A stretch of DNA of 64,000 nucleotides from Terebella lapidaria (Eukaryota > Annelida > Polychaeta > Terebellida > Terebellidae). The first letter of the stretch is position 1; the number at the start of each line of letters is the position of its first letter. Under the pieces are notes generated by a model. That model did not search any database and had not been told where the DNA came from. It saw only the letters and a list, made by a program, of their open reading frames with translations. This document shows, one piece after another, positions 53,346-63,864 of this stretch. The stretch lies in the NCBI GenBank assembly GCA_949152475.1, contig OX424555.1:95203515-95267514 (forward strand). The letters are read 5' to 3'. The position numbers and the translations under genes are program-made.

Positions 53346-54416
53346 ACTAGACGTCAAGGCCTAAAGATGCCTTGGAGGCATTTCGGTGTTAGGACTAATT
53401 CGTAATATTTAAAACATGTTTGCCACGGGCATTATAACACACTGTTTGCTAGATATTAACGAAAATGAGAAATGTTGAAAAATGCCGACTCAGCAAAAAA
53501 ATTTCAGGTCAAGGTCAAAGTTCATCCATAATACCTTTAAGACATGTTTGTCTAGGGCGACGAGTCCGAAAATAATGTCCGTTTCGCTCTACGACTCACC
53601 GTTTCTGAGATATCGATGAAAACGAAAAATGTCGACTCGGCAAAAAAATTTCGGGTCAAGGTCAAAGTTCATCCATAAAACCCCTCAGACATGTTTGTCT
53701 AGGGCGACAAGTCCGAATATAACGTCCGTTTCACTCTACGACGTACTGTTCCCGAGATATGCAGGAAGCCTCAAGGATGAGTCAGCAAAAAGTTATTTCG
53801 ACCTCTAGGTCAAAGGTCGTTTGACGGATCAATCCCAAAATCGATAGGGTTCTTCCCTGGTGGTATATAAACCTCCATGCAAAGTTCTGCAACTATTGCC
53901 TGAATATTTTTCGAGTTATCGTCCGGAAACCAAGTCTCATAATCGGCCTTGATTTCATTCTCACGGACCTCGGAGTCGATTCAAAAAAGAAAATACCCCA
54001 TAGACATGTTTGTCTAGGGCGACGAGTCCGAAAATAACGTCCGTTTCGCTTTACGACGCACCGTTTCTGCAGGAAGCCTCAAGGATGAATCAGCAAAAAA
54101 ATATTTCGACCTCTAGGTCAAAGGTCATTTGACGGATTGATCCCAAAATCAATAGGGTTCTTCCCTGGTGGTATATGAACCTCCATGCAGAGTTCTGCAT
54201 CTATTGCCTGAATATTTTTCGAGTTATCGTCCGGAAACCAAAAACCTTGATTTCATCCCCACGGACCTCAGGGACCTCGGAGCCGGCTCAAAAAGAATAG
54301 GGTTCTTCCACATATCATTTCTGACTAGTGGTGAAAATTTGAAAGGATTCATCAAGGCAATCTAAAGTTATCGTCCGGAAACCAAAACGGCGGAAGAAGA
54401 AAAAAAAGAAAAAAAA
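53346..54416 (+). mobile_element. HINE-like family 2, second copy
   Basis: It begins ACTAGACGTCAAGGCCTAAA like 48031 and carries two to three units of GTCCGTTTCGCTCTACGAC with TTGTCTAGGGCGACGAGTCC. Its body has CAATAGGGTTCTTCCCTGGTGG twice (53844, 54153), ending in GGAAACCAAAACGGCGGAAG and an A-rich run. The 3' hairpin is not recognisable. It lies inside the CACTG element. Confidence 0.7.
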
Positions 54417-55755
54417 ATATATATATATTCTGCTAAAACCATAAAATAACCACCTTAATTATCTCTTGTCCATCCAAGACGGACAACATGCTCCCCCAAA
54501 AAGTAATATAATATCATATTATAAAAAATAGGTTCTGCTTCAATATCGTAGGGACAACGCGAAAAATATTGGCACTATTGTGAAGTACTCGATGTGAACA
54601 CCAGTTGTTTTTGCTTTTTTTTTCATAATATTTTGACGGATGGAAAAAAAATTTGGTCCGTCCAAGTTTTGTAATGATTGCAGCGTATGTTTTATCTTTG
54701 ATTACGTTACTAATTTTGGCAAACACGCGTTTTTATTCAGCTCCCAGATGGTCACCGCTCAAACTGATGATGACGACAACCAGAGAAGAATATGGACGAA
54801 AATACCGAAATGGTGATTCAGCAAAAAGTTTGAGGGCAAGGTTCACCAGAGTAAGACATGTTTGCCTGGGGCCGCGGGTCCGAAAATAAAGTATGTTATC
54901 CTCTTCGATGCACATTTCTCGAGATATACAAGAAGCCTCAATGATGACTCAGCAGAAATGCTGGTAATGTGATGCATCAATCCCAAAATCAATAGGATTC
55001 TTCCCTAGTATGAACCTTAATGCAAACTTCCATATCCATTGCCTGAAGATTCTCGAAATATGACTTTGAAACGAAGTCCATAGATCAACCTTGAATCCGT
55101 CCTCATGAACCCCAGTAGGTACAAACAAGAATGGGTCATGTGCTTTATTATACTGGACAAATGGAGAAAATTTTATCCAAATCCATTCGGGCATTCAGGA
55201 CTTAATAATCGCAAACCCAAAACGATTGAAGGTAAAAACAGTAACATATACTAAATTAGGAGGAATAAAAGGAACACAACCAAATTCATAAAGGTATATC
55301 TCAGGTTGAATGTTCCACTAACGATCAATTTTGTTTAATAGGCTCAACAAATCTCACTGCGAACAAATCTTAAAATTTTTTGAAGAGACTTCGTTAGCTC
55401 CTCCAACTTTCATCGTCTTCATTGCTGGGCTGTGAAGGAGCATATCAGTGGGCACAGTAATCGCGCAGATCCAACATTATAATGTCACTTTGGAAGGATT
55501 GCACTTCACATCATCATCACCGTCAATGTCAAAATGTAAATACCTGTACTTGGTAAAACACCTGTACTTGGTTCATCCTTGTGGCTTTCGATACAGTGTT
55601 GAATTGTCTTTTCGGCATCTTCATATTTTGCTTTGTAGTGGTAACGTCGATACTGATCGTGGACATATACAATACATAATATTATTCAATTACACACATG
55701 TGAGGTCATCCATGAAGTTATAACATTTTTACGCGTATTTATATACACATGGAGT
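54417..55755. other. Interior of the CACTG element, no gene
   Basis: 54750-55220 holds further diverged family 2-like blocks (AAGCCTCAATGATGACTCAG, CCTGAAGATTCTCGAAATATG). 55225-55755 is AT-rich with short ORFs only. No transposase motif was seen on either strand. Confidence 0.5.
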
Positions 55756-56080
55756 ACCGGAAAGAATCATGGGCCCTGTTTAAAACGCCGGGAAAAATCC
55801 TGGACACCCAGGTAAAAATCATGGGCTTTTGATAAAAATGAAAAAAAAGGCACTGCGCAGTGTATCTACATCAGAACAAATTTTTCAATGTTCACAGGTA
55901 AATGGTTGTTTCAATGCATCCACCAAATTGAAATAATGAATGAGAAATACATGTTTACCATGCCTATAAACCAGCGTGCTGTGTACCACCGGAAAGAATC
56001 GTGGGCATCCCGGGGAGAATCAAGGGCAATTTCCGGTAAAAATCTCCTCACGCATGGGCAAGCTCCGCCACAGTGGTGAT

Positions 56081-56218
56081 ATCGAGTACAACAGCCAGGG
56101 GCAGCATGAGAAGTGTTTTGTGTGGTGCATTCAGCGCACTGAACACCTAGACATAACCTGTGCCATGTCCACATTCGTGGCCAAGTTTCGATTGACAGGA
56201 GTAGAAGGATGTTTTTGA
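56081..56218 (+). pseudogene. Downstream half of the exon split by the CACTG element
   Basis: See 52264-52317. The frame is open from the GTGAT duplicate to TGA. Cys and Trp content (KCFVWCIQ, ITCAMS) looks like a real protein, but no domain is recognised. Confidence 0.4.
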
Positions 56219-56983
56219 GCTGAAGAAATTAGTGCAAAGCTGTAATAACATTGCAGAATAATATTGAAGAGGTTGCTGAAGATGTATGAATTTATAAATG
56301 AATGCATTAGGAGTAACTTATTGCTCTAAGAGATCATTTCAGTGCCCAAACTGAATATAAATATGTTATCGACAATCATCAAGCCTTTTTTTGTTTCGAG
56401 TAATAATAAAAATCATTGTTGAAAGGTAAGAACTACACAATAAGCAGAAGTAAGAACTACACAAGAAGCAGATGTGTGCTATGCGGGTCCAGCGGGCGAT
56501 GATTACGTGTGCCTGACACAAGCTGTCATGGAGAAGCACCTCGCCGAATGTACGGAGGCACATCGCCGCCCATTCCCGAATTTCTGAGGCCTCTTCGCTT
56601 CGGCCCCGGCCATTCAGCAAGCACCACGAGAACTTGAGCCCACCGGGACCGTCGTGAACCCATATTTTCAACCACCCAATATCCCGGTGAGGGTGGAGAT
56701 ATACCCCAACAACACCCCTGATGTCCTTCACTTCGGGATCTGGCCTATGCATTGGATCTATTCCATCTGTATGTGCCCAACCAAGACGCCTCTGCAGCAC
56801 ACAGTGCTGCGCCGAATACAACGAGCAGAGGATCGGATGACAACCGCACCCACACGAGCAGCCGAGAACACCATGGTGAAAGAAACCTGTCCGTACGCCA
56901 CATTCAGGCCACCCCACAACGTGGTGGGCACGAGTGGTCGACAGGCATAACCACACCGCCCTTCGGATGCCTGAGGATGAAGC
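56219..56983. other. GC-richer segment with opposing ORFs, unassigned
   Basis: A minus-strand 227-codon ORF (56366-57049) and a plus-strand frame (56654-56950, NPYFQPPNIPVRVEIYPNNT) overlap from 56500. The composition differs from the AT-rich surroundings. GRRTITIGTCD on the minus strand recurs at 57727-57789. I cannot decide which strand codes, or whether either does. Confidence 0.3.
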
Positions 56984-57029
56984 ATCACATGTCCCGATGG
57001 TGATGGTCCGTCGCCCAGATATTCCGATA

Positions 57030-57510
57030 CATAGATGATGTATTGTCAATAAATTATCCCAAGTTTGGTGATTATTTGGAGGATATATCCTAAGGAACTT
57101 GAAATTAAAGATACTACGGACTCCTCTAATTATTCCAACTATTTAGACCTAAGGTTGGAGATTGATGAAGATTCTAACCTGTCAACTAGGTTGTATGACA
57201 AACGTGATGTATGACAAACGTGATGATTTCAATTTTTCCATAGTCAATTTCCCTTTTCTAAGCAGTAACATTCCTATGTCGCCAGCACATGACGTGTTTG
57301 TCTCACAACTCATACGCTATTCCAGAGCTAGTTGCAAGTATGAGGACTTTGTTCATCGAAGTTCCCAGCTAGCTTCTAAACTGCTGCGACAGGCATATGT
57401 TTTACCAAGACTGATAGCTGTTTTCAAGAAATTCTATGGACGTCATCACAATCTGGTTGATAAGTACACAAAATCTGCTACAAGTATGCAACAAGACCTT
57501 TTTGCATGTT
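57030..57510 (+). pseudogene. YIDD-type reverse transcriptase fragment (Penelope-like?)
   Basis: It reads FRYIDDVLSINYPKFGDYLE with the catalytic YIDD, then ELEIKDTTDSSNYSNYLDLR, LEIDEDSNLSTRLYDKRD, DDFNFSIVNFPFLSSNIPMS, HDVFVSQLIRYSRASCKYED and LIAVFKKFYGRHHNLVDKYT. This C-terminal half is widespread in invertebrate genomes in Penelope-like or related retroelements. A 16-base tandem duplication at 57194-57225 (TATGACAAACGTGATG twice) and a frameshift near 57085 disrupt it. Confidence 0.6.
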
Positions 57511-57514
57511 AAAG

Positions 57515-57720
57515 TTTTGGAATTCATGACGGGTGCCACATGTGGGGCAGGAAATGCTCACTCTTTCCGGAACACCTGATTTCACCCCCTTTATGGCCAT
57601 ATATGGGGGTTCATGAAGTTCCGTTAAAATTTTCTCGATTTTGCCTGACACTGGATTTTGAGATTGGATAATGGACTCGGTTTTGTTTGCTGGGATACTA
57701 TAAACTTGGGTATTGCTTCC
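57515..57720 (-). repeat. Dispersed repeat X, copy C (inverted)
   Basis: Reverse complement of the family at 23040-23292 and 741-884. On the minus strand the frame is open: SIPANKTESIIQSQNPVSGK, IEKILTELHEPPYMAIKGVK, GVPERVSISCPTCGTRHEF. It contains a CPTC pair. Confidence 0.6.
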
Positions 57721-57957
57721 ATGTTTATCACATGTCCCGATGGTGATGGATCGTCGCCCAGATGATCTCCTCCTGGAGCACTGCCGCAAAAAAAATGGAT
57801 TGTCGGGTCATTTGGAGTAAAAATTACCTATCGTTGCACAAGCACTAAACACAATCGAGATCGATTCATGGGTCACAGCCTTCTCTGTATTCATGTCTGT
57901 GTATCTGAGGAAATTTGGCTCATCTCTATTTATGCATAATGATTTATCTGTATGTTC

Positions 57958-58140
57958 AAATCAGGCCACGCTCCTGACAGGAAGCACACCTGGAATGAAA
58001 AAAAAAACCGTTTGACTCAACATGCTCAACAACAGCTGGAAGAAAGAGTTGAAATGAATAATCAAACCGACACATGTCTGTATGGCTGTGTCGAGCAAAA
58101 CACATGTTCAAGCATAGACTGCCTGCAATATATATTCTGA
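57958..58140 (+). CDS. Possible terminal exon, Cys-rich tail
   Basis: After TATGTTCAAATCAG a frame reads HAPDRKHTWNEKKNRLTQHA, QQQLEERVEMNNQTDTCLYG, CVEQNTCSSIDCLQYIF and a stop. It looks coding, but there is no upstream exon that I can connect with confidence. Confidence 0.25.
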   Translation, partial: KSGHAPDRKHTWNEKKNRLTQHAQQQLEERVEMNNQTDTCLYGCVEQNTCSSIDCLQYIF

Positions 58141-58585
58141 ACACTGTATCAGCGAGATATTTCTAGAAAACTTGAACCTCCAATCGATACTAAAGACATC
58201 ACATGCCTAGGCCGTCAACTCTCAATTCATTACCTAAATAAAAATCGACCCAAATCGGGGAGGGAATACCCAGTGCAATGGGGCAGAAGTGTGGAGCATA
58301 TCCATGTCTGTCACGTAGTTATTTCTGTACGGATTGGTATGGCTCTCAGACTGCAAAGATAAGTTGCAGCAACAAACCCGGCAGGTCGGGTCTGCTTCTC
58401 TGAGGAACACATAATATTTCTCAGTGCAAATCATCACAAAACTGAACATCAAATAGAAGTAAATATTAAAGTACACGCCAACAAATGTGAAGAATTCATT
58501 CTCAGTATGTTTGGAATTCAGACAAGAAGTGTACAACCAAATACTGGCCAGGACTGTTAAGGTTTTGGTACAAGTAAATCCCCAC

Positions 58586-60589
58586 GAACATACTACACAT
58601 AACTTCCGATATTTTTATTCATAACACCAATAATAATGATGAAAATTATAATCTGATAATACTTGAGAGTTTTCTATTGGCGATCTTTATCTCAGAAGAT
58701 GAAAAATACAATTCCGACTTGTATGACGTTATCAATAATGCTTGCACAAAACAAGGAAGGGACATGCGGTGATATGGAATATACATGGTGGTATGTTGTA
58801 TGAATATATATATTCTTTTATGTATATAAGTCTAGAACATACTACACATAACTTCCGATATTTTTATTCATAACACCAATAATAATGATGAAAATTATAA
58901 TCTGATAATACTTGAGAGTTTTCTATTGGCGATCTTTATCTCAGAAGATGAAAATTAGCCCAAAGGCTAAGATAGGTTACCGGACAATTTTGGTTTGGCC
59001 ATGGCAGCATTGGCAGGTAACAGACCTTGAGATTTACCAATCAAGGTTCGCAGTGTAAACATATGACCTTGGGATTTACCAATCAAGGTCATCCGTATGA
59101 ACTTCGATGTAACCATTACATGTATGTGTGCGGCATTTGATATTCTATATGTTGGGTGGAATCGTTTAGGCCGCTCAGGTCAATTTACACATTCCAAGTC
59201 AGACATTTGGCACTCAAGGTCATCTGACGTCAAGTTCAAGGTCATCATTAGTTGTGCCATATATGTCTTCCTATATGTTCATAATGCAAACAGGAGCTCT
59301 ATCTGCAAGCATTTCATCTACAAAGGCAAATCTGGGCATTTTTTGACCCCAAAATGGCTGTTTTGACCTTTCAAGGTCATCCAAGGTCAAATTCAAGGTC
59401 ACCACACAAGTCGCCATATATGACTTCCGATTTGAAAGTGCCAATTTCTAAGCTCTATCTTCAAGCGTTCTATGAGTACAGTCCTGACAGCTCCCATTAT
59501 GAAGGAAAAAAGTGCCGAAAATATTCTAAGTCCAAAATTTTTTCAAAGGGTGAAAATTTTTTTTTGCCTAGAAATGGCCCAAAATGGATAGTAATGTTAT
59601 TTGGGTCGAAAATTTTTTTTTTCGCCGACTCGTCAAAAATTCAAAATGGCCGCCACACTGAGATCGGCGATTCAAGGGCAGCAAAACTTATACACGTCGC
59701 AGAGGTATATAAGAGGAATCTTTTTAAGCAAAAATCTCAAAACTGATCAGAGAGTTTTTGAGAAAATACAGACCAGGTGCAAATTTGAGCGTTTTTCGAC
59801 CCAAAAATGGCTGTTTTGACCTTTCAAGGTCATCCAAGGTCAAATTCAAGGTCACCACACAAGTCGCCATATATGACTTCCCATTTGAAAGTGCCAATTT
59901 CTAAGCTCTATCTTCAAGCGTTCTATGAGTACAGTCCGGACAGCTCCCATTATGAAGGGAAAAAGTCCAAAAATTTTTTCAAAGGGTGAAAATTTTTTTT
60001 TGCTCTAGAAATGGCCCAAAATGGATAGTAATGCGATCTGGGGCGAAAAAACATTTTTTCGCCGACCCGCCAAAAATTCAAAATGGCCGCCACACGAAAA
60101 CCGGCAGATTTAGGGCAACCAAACTTATACATATCACAGAGGTATATGAGGGGAATCTTTTGAAACCAAAAACTCAAAACTGATCAGACAGTTTTTGAGA
60201 AAATGGCCGTCAAAGTCCAAAATTCAGCGTTTTTCGACAAAAACGGCCGCCATTTTGAAAAAAATGCGAAAATCAAAAAACAAAAAAATACCTCCTTCTC
60301 AAAATATTTTTAGGCATTTTTGTGCAAAATTTCAGAAAGATTCAATCGTTAACTTTAAAGATAAAAATGTTAACGCCGGACGGACGGACGGACGGACGGA
60401 CGGACGACGGACGCAACGCCATGCCAATAGGTTATCGGACCAAAGGTCCGGTAACCTAAAAATACAATTCCGACTTGTATGACGTTATCAATAATGCTTG
60501 CACAAAACAAGGAAGGGACATGCGGTGATATGGAATATACATGGTGGTATGTTGTATGAATATATATATTCTTTTATGTATATAAGTCT
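58586..60589 (+). repeat. 249-bp tandem duplication, second unit split by a HINE element
   Basis: Unit 1 is 58586-58834 (GAACATACTACACATAACTT...TATGTATATAAGTCTA). Unit 2 begins at 58835, runs identically to GATGAAAA (58954), is interrupted by the element at 58955-60457, and resumes with AAAAATACAATTCCGACTTG to 60589. The two units are essentially identical by eye, so unit 1 is a preserved empty site. Confidence 0.95.
58955..60457 (+). mobile_element. HINE/pearl-like family 1, recent copy
   Basis: The 5' end TTAGCC CAAA GGCTAA is a perfect hairpin followed by GATAGGTTACCGGAC. The 3' end has (ACGG)n at 60372-60402, CGCAACGCCATGCC and TTATCGGACC AAA GGTCCGGTAA then CCT. The interior lacks the 134-bp array but has two large direct repeats of about 453 bp (from 59347 and 59801) beginning AATGGCTGTTTTGACCTTTC. 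The empty site has AAAAA. The filled site has AAAA before and AAAAA after, so any target duplication is at most 4 bases of A. Confidence 0.9.
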
Positions 60590-61247
60590 TGTTTTTTATT
60601 AATGCAAGTCTGGTTCCTCATATCGGCAGGCTCTCAATTGGCCCCATCGTGAGGATGGTGATAGCGATTAGTCTCTACAATGGAATTCCACACTTACGAA
60701 CTGACAGTCTCGTATGGCCAAACAAGATGGCATATTGATTTGATAAAACATAAAGGATATCATATGATGAGAAACTCATTATGTTATGTATATTCATTTA
60801 AAAAAATTTTCTAATCAAAAGCCTGACAGTTCCCTTCTCAGTGCATGATCTAGACATACACATACAGTTGACCCTAATCAGGGAAGTAAGGTGCCATTTT
60901 CATAGTTTGTTGATCCTGAGACCGTGCATCATTTTTCCAAACTCAGTCTACAATCCAAAATCTTCACTCGGTTTCACTCTCCACAAGTTCAAGCAGGAAT
61001 GTCCAATTGAATTCGCTGATCCAGCCTTTCGTGCCGGCAGGAATACCTGTCATACTGCAGAAAAGCGTGGAGCATGTCACTGTTAGTTGTACGGTAGTGT
61101 GTTTTTTTTTCAAGATCATTGCACATGTGGATTTGCAAAGTTATATTGTAGTAATAGGCCTGGTAAACCCAGGTCCAAGCTCTCCAAGGAGCGGAGGATT
61201 GATCCTCGACCGATGTGGATATGTGGAGAGGCTTCTGAGAAAGGTAT
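60590..61247. other. No gene identified
   Basis: Short frames at 60841-61086 and 61007-61258 have no recognisable product. CTCTCCAAGGAGCGGAGG near 61180 is slightly GC-rich. No repeat was recognised. Confidence 0.35.
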
Positions 61248-61251
61248 TAAA

Positions 61252-62141
61252 GTACTAGTATAGTGAAAATATGATGTGAATTTATATGAAAGATCTCATT
61301 GATCTGAGCAAAATGGTTTTTACGGCATGTAAATATCATAATCCGTTCAAGTTATAGCACTTTGAAGACTGAAATCGGCAAATTTGCATTTTCAAAACAA
61401 TTGAGCTAATTAGTATGCAAATGAGATATTCATGACGTCATCGGAGGAAGTTGTTTTAATTAGGTATTTGATATGTATTTTTCATTCATTTATTGTTATG
61501 AATATTCATCAAAACTTATTCTATACAGATTTTAATATGAATAATCAGTGTTTTCACTTTTTCTGTTGTTGTCAAGGTAACCAGTGACCTGGTATGGCCC
61601 ATAGCAACCATGGTTGCTAGGGCAAGAAACCCACCTAGAACAGGGTATGCACAAATAAAATGGTGCCAATTTGAGATCTATAATAATTTATTTCATAAAT
61701 AATCGACAGAAAGTATGTGGATAGACTGACTTGGCAGTTAATGGCCATGGCAACCATGGGTAACTACGGCTATAGGGAACGACTGGTAACCATAGCAAAC
61801 AGTACAGTTTGTGTGGATATTGACTATGTATGGTACATAATAATATGCACTAGTCAGATCGTCAGAACCTTCAATAAGAATCATTATATCATGGCTTGAA
61901 ATATCCTAATTAAAATTTGTTCCCCTCGTGACGTCATGAATTCTCATTAGCATCTAATTTGCATATTAATGAGTTGCTAGAACTTTTCAAATGGCTTCTG
62001 TAATGTAGTACCGGAATGGCAGTTTCAAATGGCTGTAACTTTTGAACGGATAGAGATATTGATATACCGTAAAGACCATTTTGCTCAGATCAATGAGATC
62101 TTTCATATAACAAAATATTATATTTTCACTTTACTAGTACT
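61252..62141. mobile_element. TTAA-flanked fold-back element, 890 bp
   Basis: TTAA lies at both borders (61248-61251 and 62142-62145). The ends AGTACTAGTATAGTGAAAAT and its near complement ATTTTCACTTTACTAGTACT start long inverted repeats of about 120 bp, including ATGAAAGATCTCATTGATCT and GAGCAAAATGGT. A second inner inverted pair includes ATTAGTATGCAAATGAGATA and CATGACGTCAT. TTAA target duplications are made by piggyBac and Kolobok superfamilies. There is no transposase. Confidence 0.8.
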
Positions 62142-62145
62142 TTAA

Positions 62146-62937
62146 AGACCCCACTTACTCCGTACCTGTTTTCCCCGCTGATATATACACGCCAACTTGT
62201 TCTAAAAAAATGTAAACAATGTGTTGTTTATGTTGTAGAAAGAAGCGCGATGACTTTGATTATCAAGGCAAAATGAAAAATAATAAAATAGGGGTCGAAA
62301 TAGAGGTCATGGCGGAAATAGAAGTGTTTCGTGCCAATATATATCTGGTGATCAGGTGTTCTCCCCATAGTTTTCTTTTGATTTTTATTGCTAGTCAGAG
62401 ACGTCATATTCAGTTTTCTTCCATCACTATTAATTTTTTCAAGAAATGTCCAGATGTGGTTTATCTTACAATATGACATTGAGGGCATCTTACCATAGGA
62501 TAAGATGTGTGTCAATCCAACTACACAGCTCAAAGGCTCACAGCCCTGGGGTTAAAACAAATATTCTGATAAAAGTGAATCCTGAAATACTCCTGAATCC
62601 TGAGATATGTATACATGTATTTGACAATTTACATGCATAATTGCAAACGTTTGCAAATCACATAATAATAGGTAAAACAGTTTCTTTAATCATTCTTTGA
62701 CCAAACAGTGTGTATGATACATTAAGAGATAAAGTTGAAACTACCCGAGACATGTTGATAATAACCAAGTATCGAGAATACACATTTGACCTTTTTCGTT
62801 GAATCTTAGTTATAATACTACAATTCATATACCAATTACACACTATCACTCCATCACACCCTAATTGACGATTGCTATGCAACTGAATTGGTAGTTCAGC
62901 CATGGATTGAGCCACTGTTCAAGATGTGCATCACTGT
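62146..62937. other. No gene identified
   Basis: This is AT-rich spacer downstream of the minus-strand gene. Overlapping short ORFs at 62219-62533 have no recognisable product. The 3' UTR of the gene to the right probably lies in 62650-62937. I see ATTATTA-type AT-rich motifs but no certain poly(A) signal. Confidence 0.35.
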
Positions 62938-63864
62938 TCACAAGAGAATTCCCTCGACATCATAAATGCTGAGTTGTTGTTTTGGGGCATTTGAGGTGTG
63001 AAGAGCCAGGAGACGATCATGACGAGACAAAGTCATACCCCAGACGCAATATTTTCCAGTTTTGATCAGCACATGCTCTGCTTGGTAAGTGTCACTAGCT
63101 CCCCACAGACGGACGGATCCGTCAACGTGCCCCGTGAGTACATCTTCGGAATCCACCGGACAGATCGCCCAGATAGCCGGAAGCTCCAGATGTATGGGAA
63201 GTTGAAGTTTCTTAAGCATATGCCCATCGGGGCTGTACACATGGATAGTCGAAGACCGACTGACCATTACTTCACCAGAAACGAGAATTTGTCCCGTGTT
63301 GTGCTCGACTGCCAGCTGGCCAGGGAACTTACAGAAAACATTCTTTCTTTCCCACAACATACGCCCATCCTTCGCACTGTACCTCCGAAGATTGTACAAG
63401 GGGCCCTGCAAAAAAATCAGCAAAAAAATTTTCTTGATACTAGATATAGTGATACCAATGAAAGAAACAGCCAAACAAGATTTACTATTCGTTGTTTGTA
63501 CCTTGTATACCACCATGACCACATCATGGTTTGGTGTCCACCGGGTCGCTGAGCTTTCCATGTCCAACTCGAAGGTGGCCTGTAGACTGTATTTAAATGC
63601 ATTCTCCCGCCTGAAGACAGCCCAATGGAACGGCTCTCCACGACCAATCACAACAATATAGCCACCATCTGGAGTACAGTCTACACGATCTGGGCGCCGC
63701 AATCCTGTGGTGTCCAATTCCAGATGCAGTCGCCTACCGCTGCCAGCTACTAGACTAATACCAGAGGCTGTCGTGTACAAGAACGCACTTCCACCTTCCC
63801 GGTCAAACATACAACTTATGTATTGCACAGTAGTTTCGAGTGTAGTCCACAACAGGCGGGGTTC
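62938..63864 (-). CDS. Beta-propeller (WD40/NHL-like) protein, last two exons
   Basis: Minus-strand exon A is 63864-63502, preceded by TTGCCTTTATCCAG and ending TATACAAG|GTACAA. Exon B is 63405-62938, preceded by TTTTTTTGCAG and ending in TGA at 62938-62940. The 96-base intron is removed in phase. Exon A encodes TVQYISCMFDREGGSAFLYT and RPDRVDCTPDGGYIVVIGRG. Exon B encodes RRYSAKDGRMLWERKNVFCK, STIHVYSPDGHMLKKLQLPI, DSEDVLTGHVDGSVRLWGAS and ends SIYDVEGILL. The IHVYSPDGHML and GHVDGSVRLW blades are typical of NHL and WD40 propellers. No stop or frameshift is present, so the gene looks functional. Its upstream exons lie beyond 64000. The partner domain, perhaps TRIM-like, is unknown. Confidence 0.75.
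   Translation of the reverse strand, partial: EPRLLWTTLETTVQYISCMFDREGGSAFLYTTASGISLVAGSGRRLHLELDTTGLRRPDRVDCTPDGGYIVVIGRGEPFHWAVFRRENAFKYSLQATFELDMESSATRWTPNHDVVMVVYKVQTTNSKSCLAVSFIGITISSIKKIFLLIFLQGPLYNLRRYSAKDGRMLWERKNVFCKFPGQLAVEHNTGQILVSGEVMVSRSSTIHVYSPDGHMLKKLQLPIHLELPAIWAICPVDSEDVLTGHVDGSVRLWGASDTYQAEHVLIKTGKYCVWGMTLSRHDRLLALHTSNAPKQQLSIYDVEGILL

Larger units (their letters stand above)
52318..56075. mobile_element. 3.76-kb DNA element with CACTGTG ends and 5-bp target duplication
   Basis: Both termini read CACTGTGGCGGAGCTTGCCC inward, with terminal inverted repeats of about 60 bp (left 52318-52380, right 56013-56075). GTGAT flanks it at 52313-52317 and 56076-56080. Further inside, short motifs such as GGTAAAAATCATGGGC and CCGGTGAAAATCCTGGGC recur in mirrored positions (52755-52835 and 55757-55835), like subterminal transposase-binding repeats. 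No transposase ORF is present. Part of the interior is a family 2 HINE copy (53346-54416). A CAC-type heptamer plus a 5-bp duplication fits Transib/RAG-like transposons better than CACTA (2-3 bp) or hAT (8 bp). Confidence 0.85.
56984..57763 (+). mobile_element. RT-bearing insertion between 37-bp direct repeats
   Basis: ATCACATGTCCCGATGGTGA, then TGG..CGTCGCCCAGAT, occurs at 56984-57020 and 57727-57763 with two mismatches. The 706 bases between hold a plus-strand RT fragment and an inverted copy of dispersed repeat X (57515-57720). Long, variable target duplications are known for Penelope-like elements. That fits, but a segmental duplication is also possible. Confidence 0.45.

Noticed and set aside
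52318-56075. CACTG ends taken as a CACTA (En/Spm) element
   Set aside because: CACTA elements make 2-3-bp target duplications. Both members here show exact 5-bp duplications, so Transib/RAG-like is the better hypothesis, though not proven.
56366-57049. 227-codon minus-strand ORF
   Set aside because: Low-complexity Cys/His-rich reading opposite another plausible frame, with no recognisable domain and no splice or start support. It also crosses the direct-repeat boundary at 57020.
61400-62030. TGACGTCA and ATGCAAAT-like motifs as host enhancer elements
   Set aside because: They lie in the inverted repeats of the TTAA-flanked fold-back element, so they are parts of that element and not evidence for a host regulatory region.
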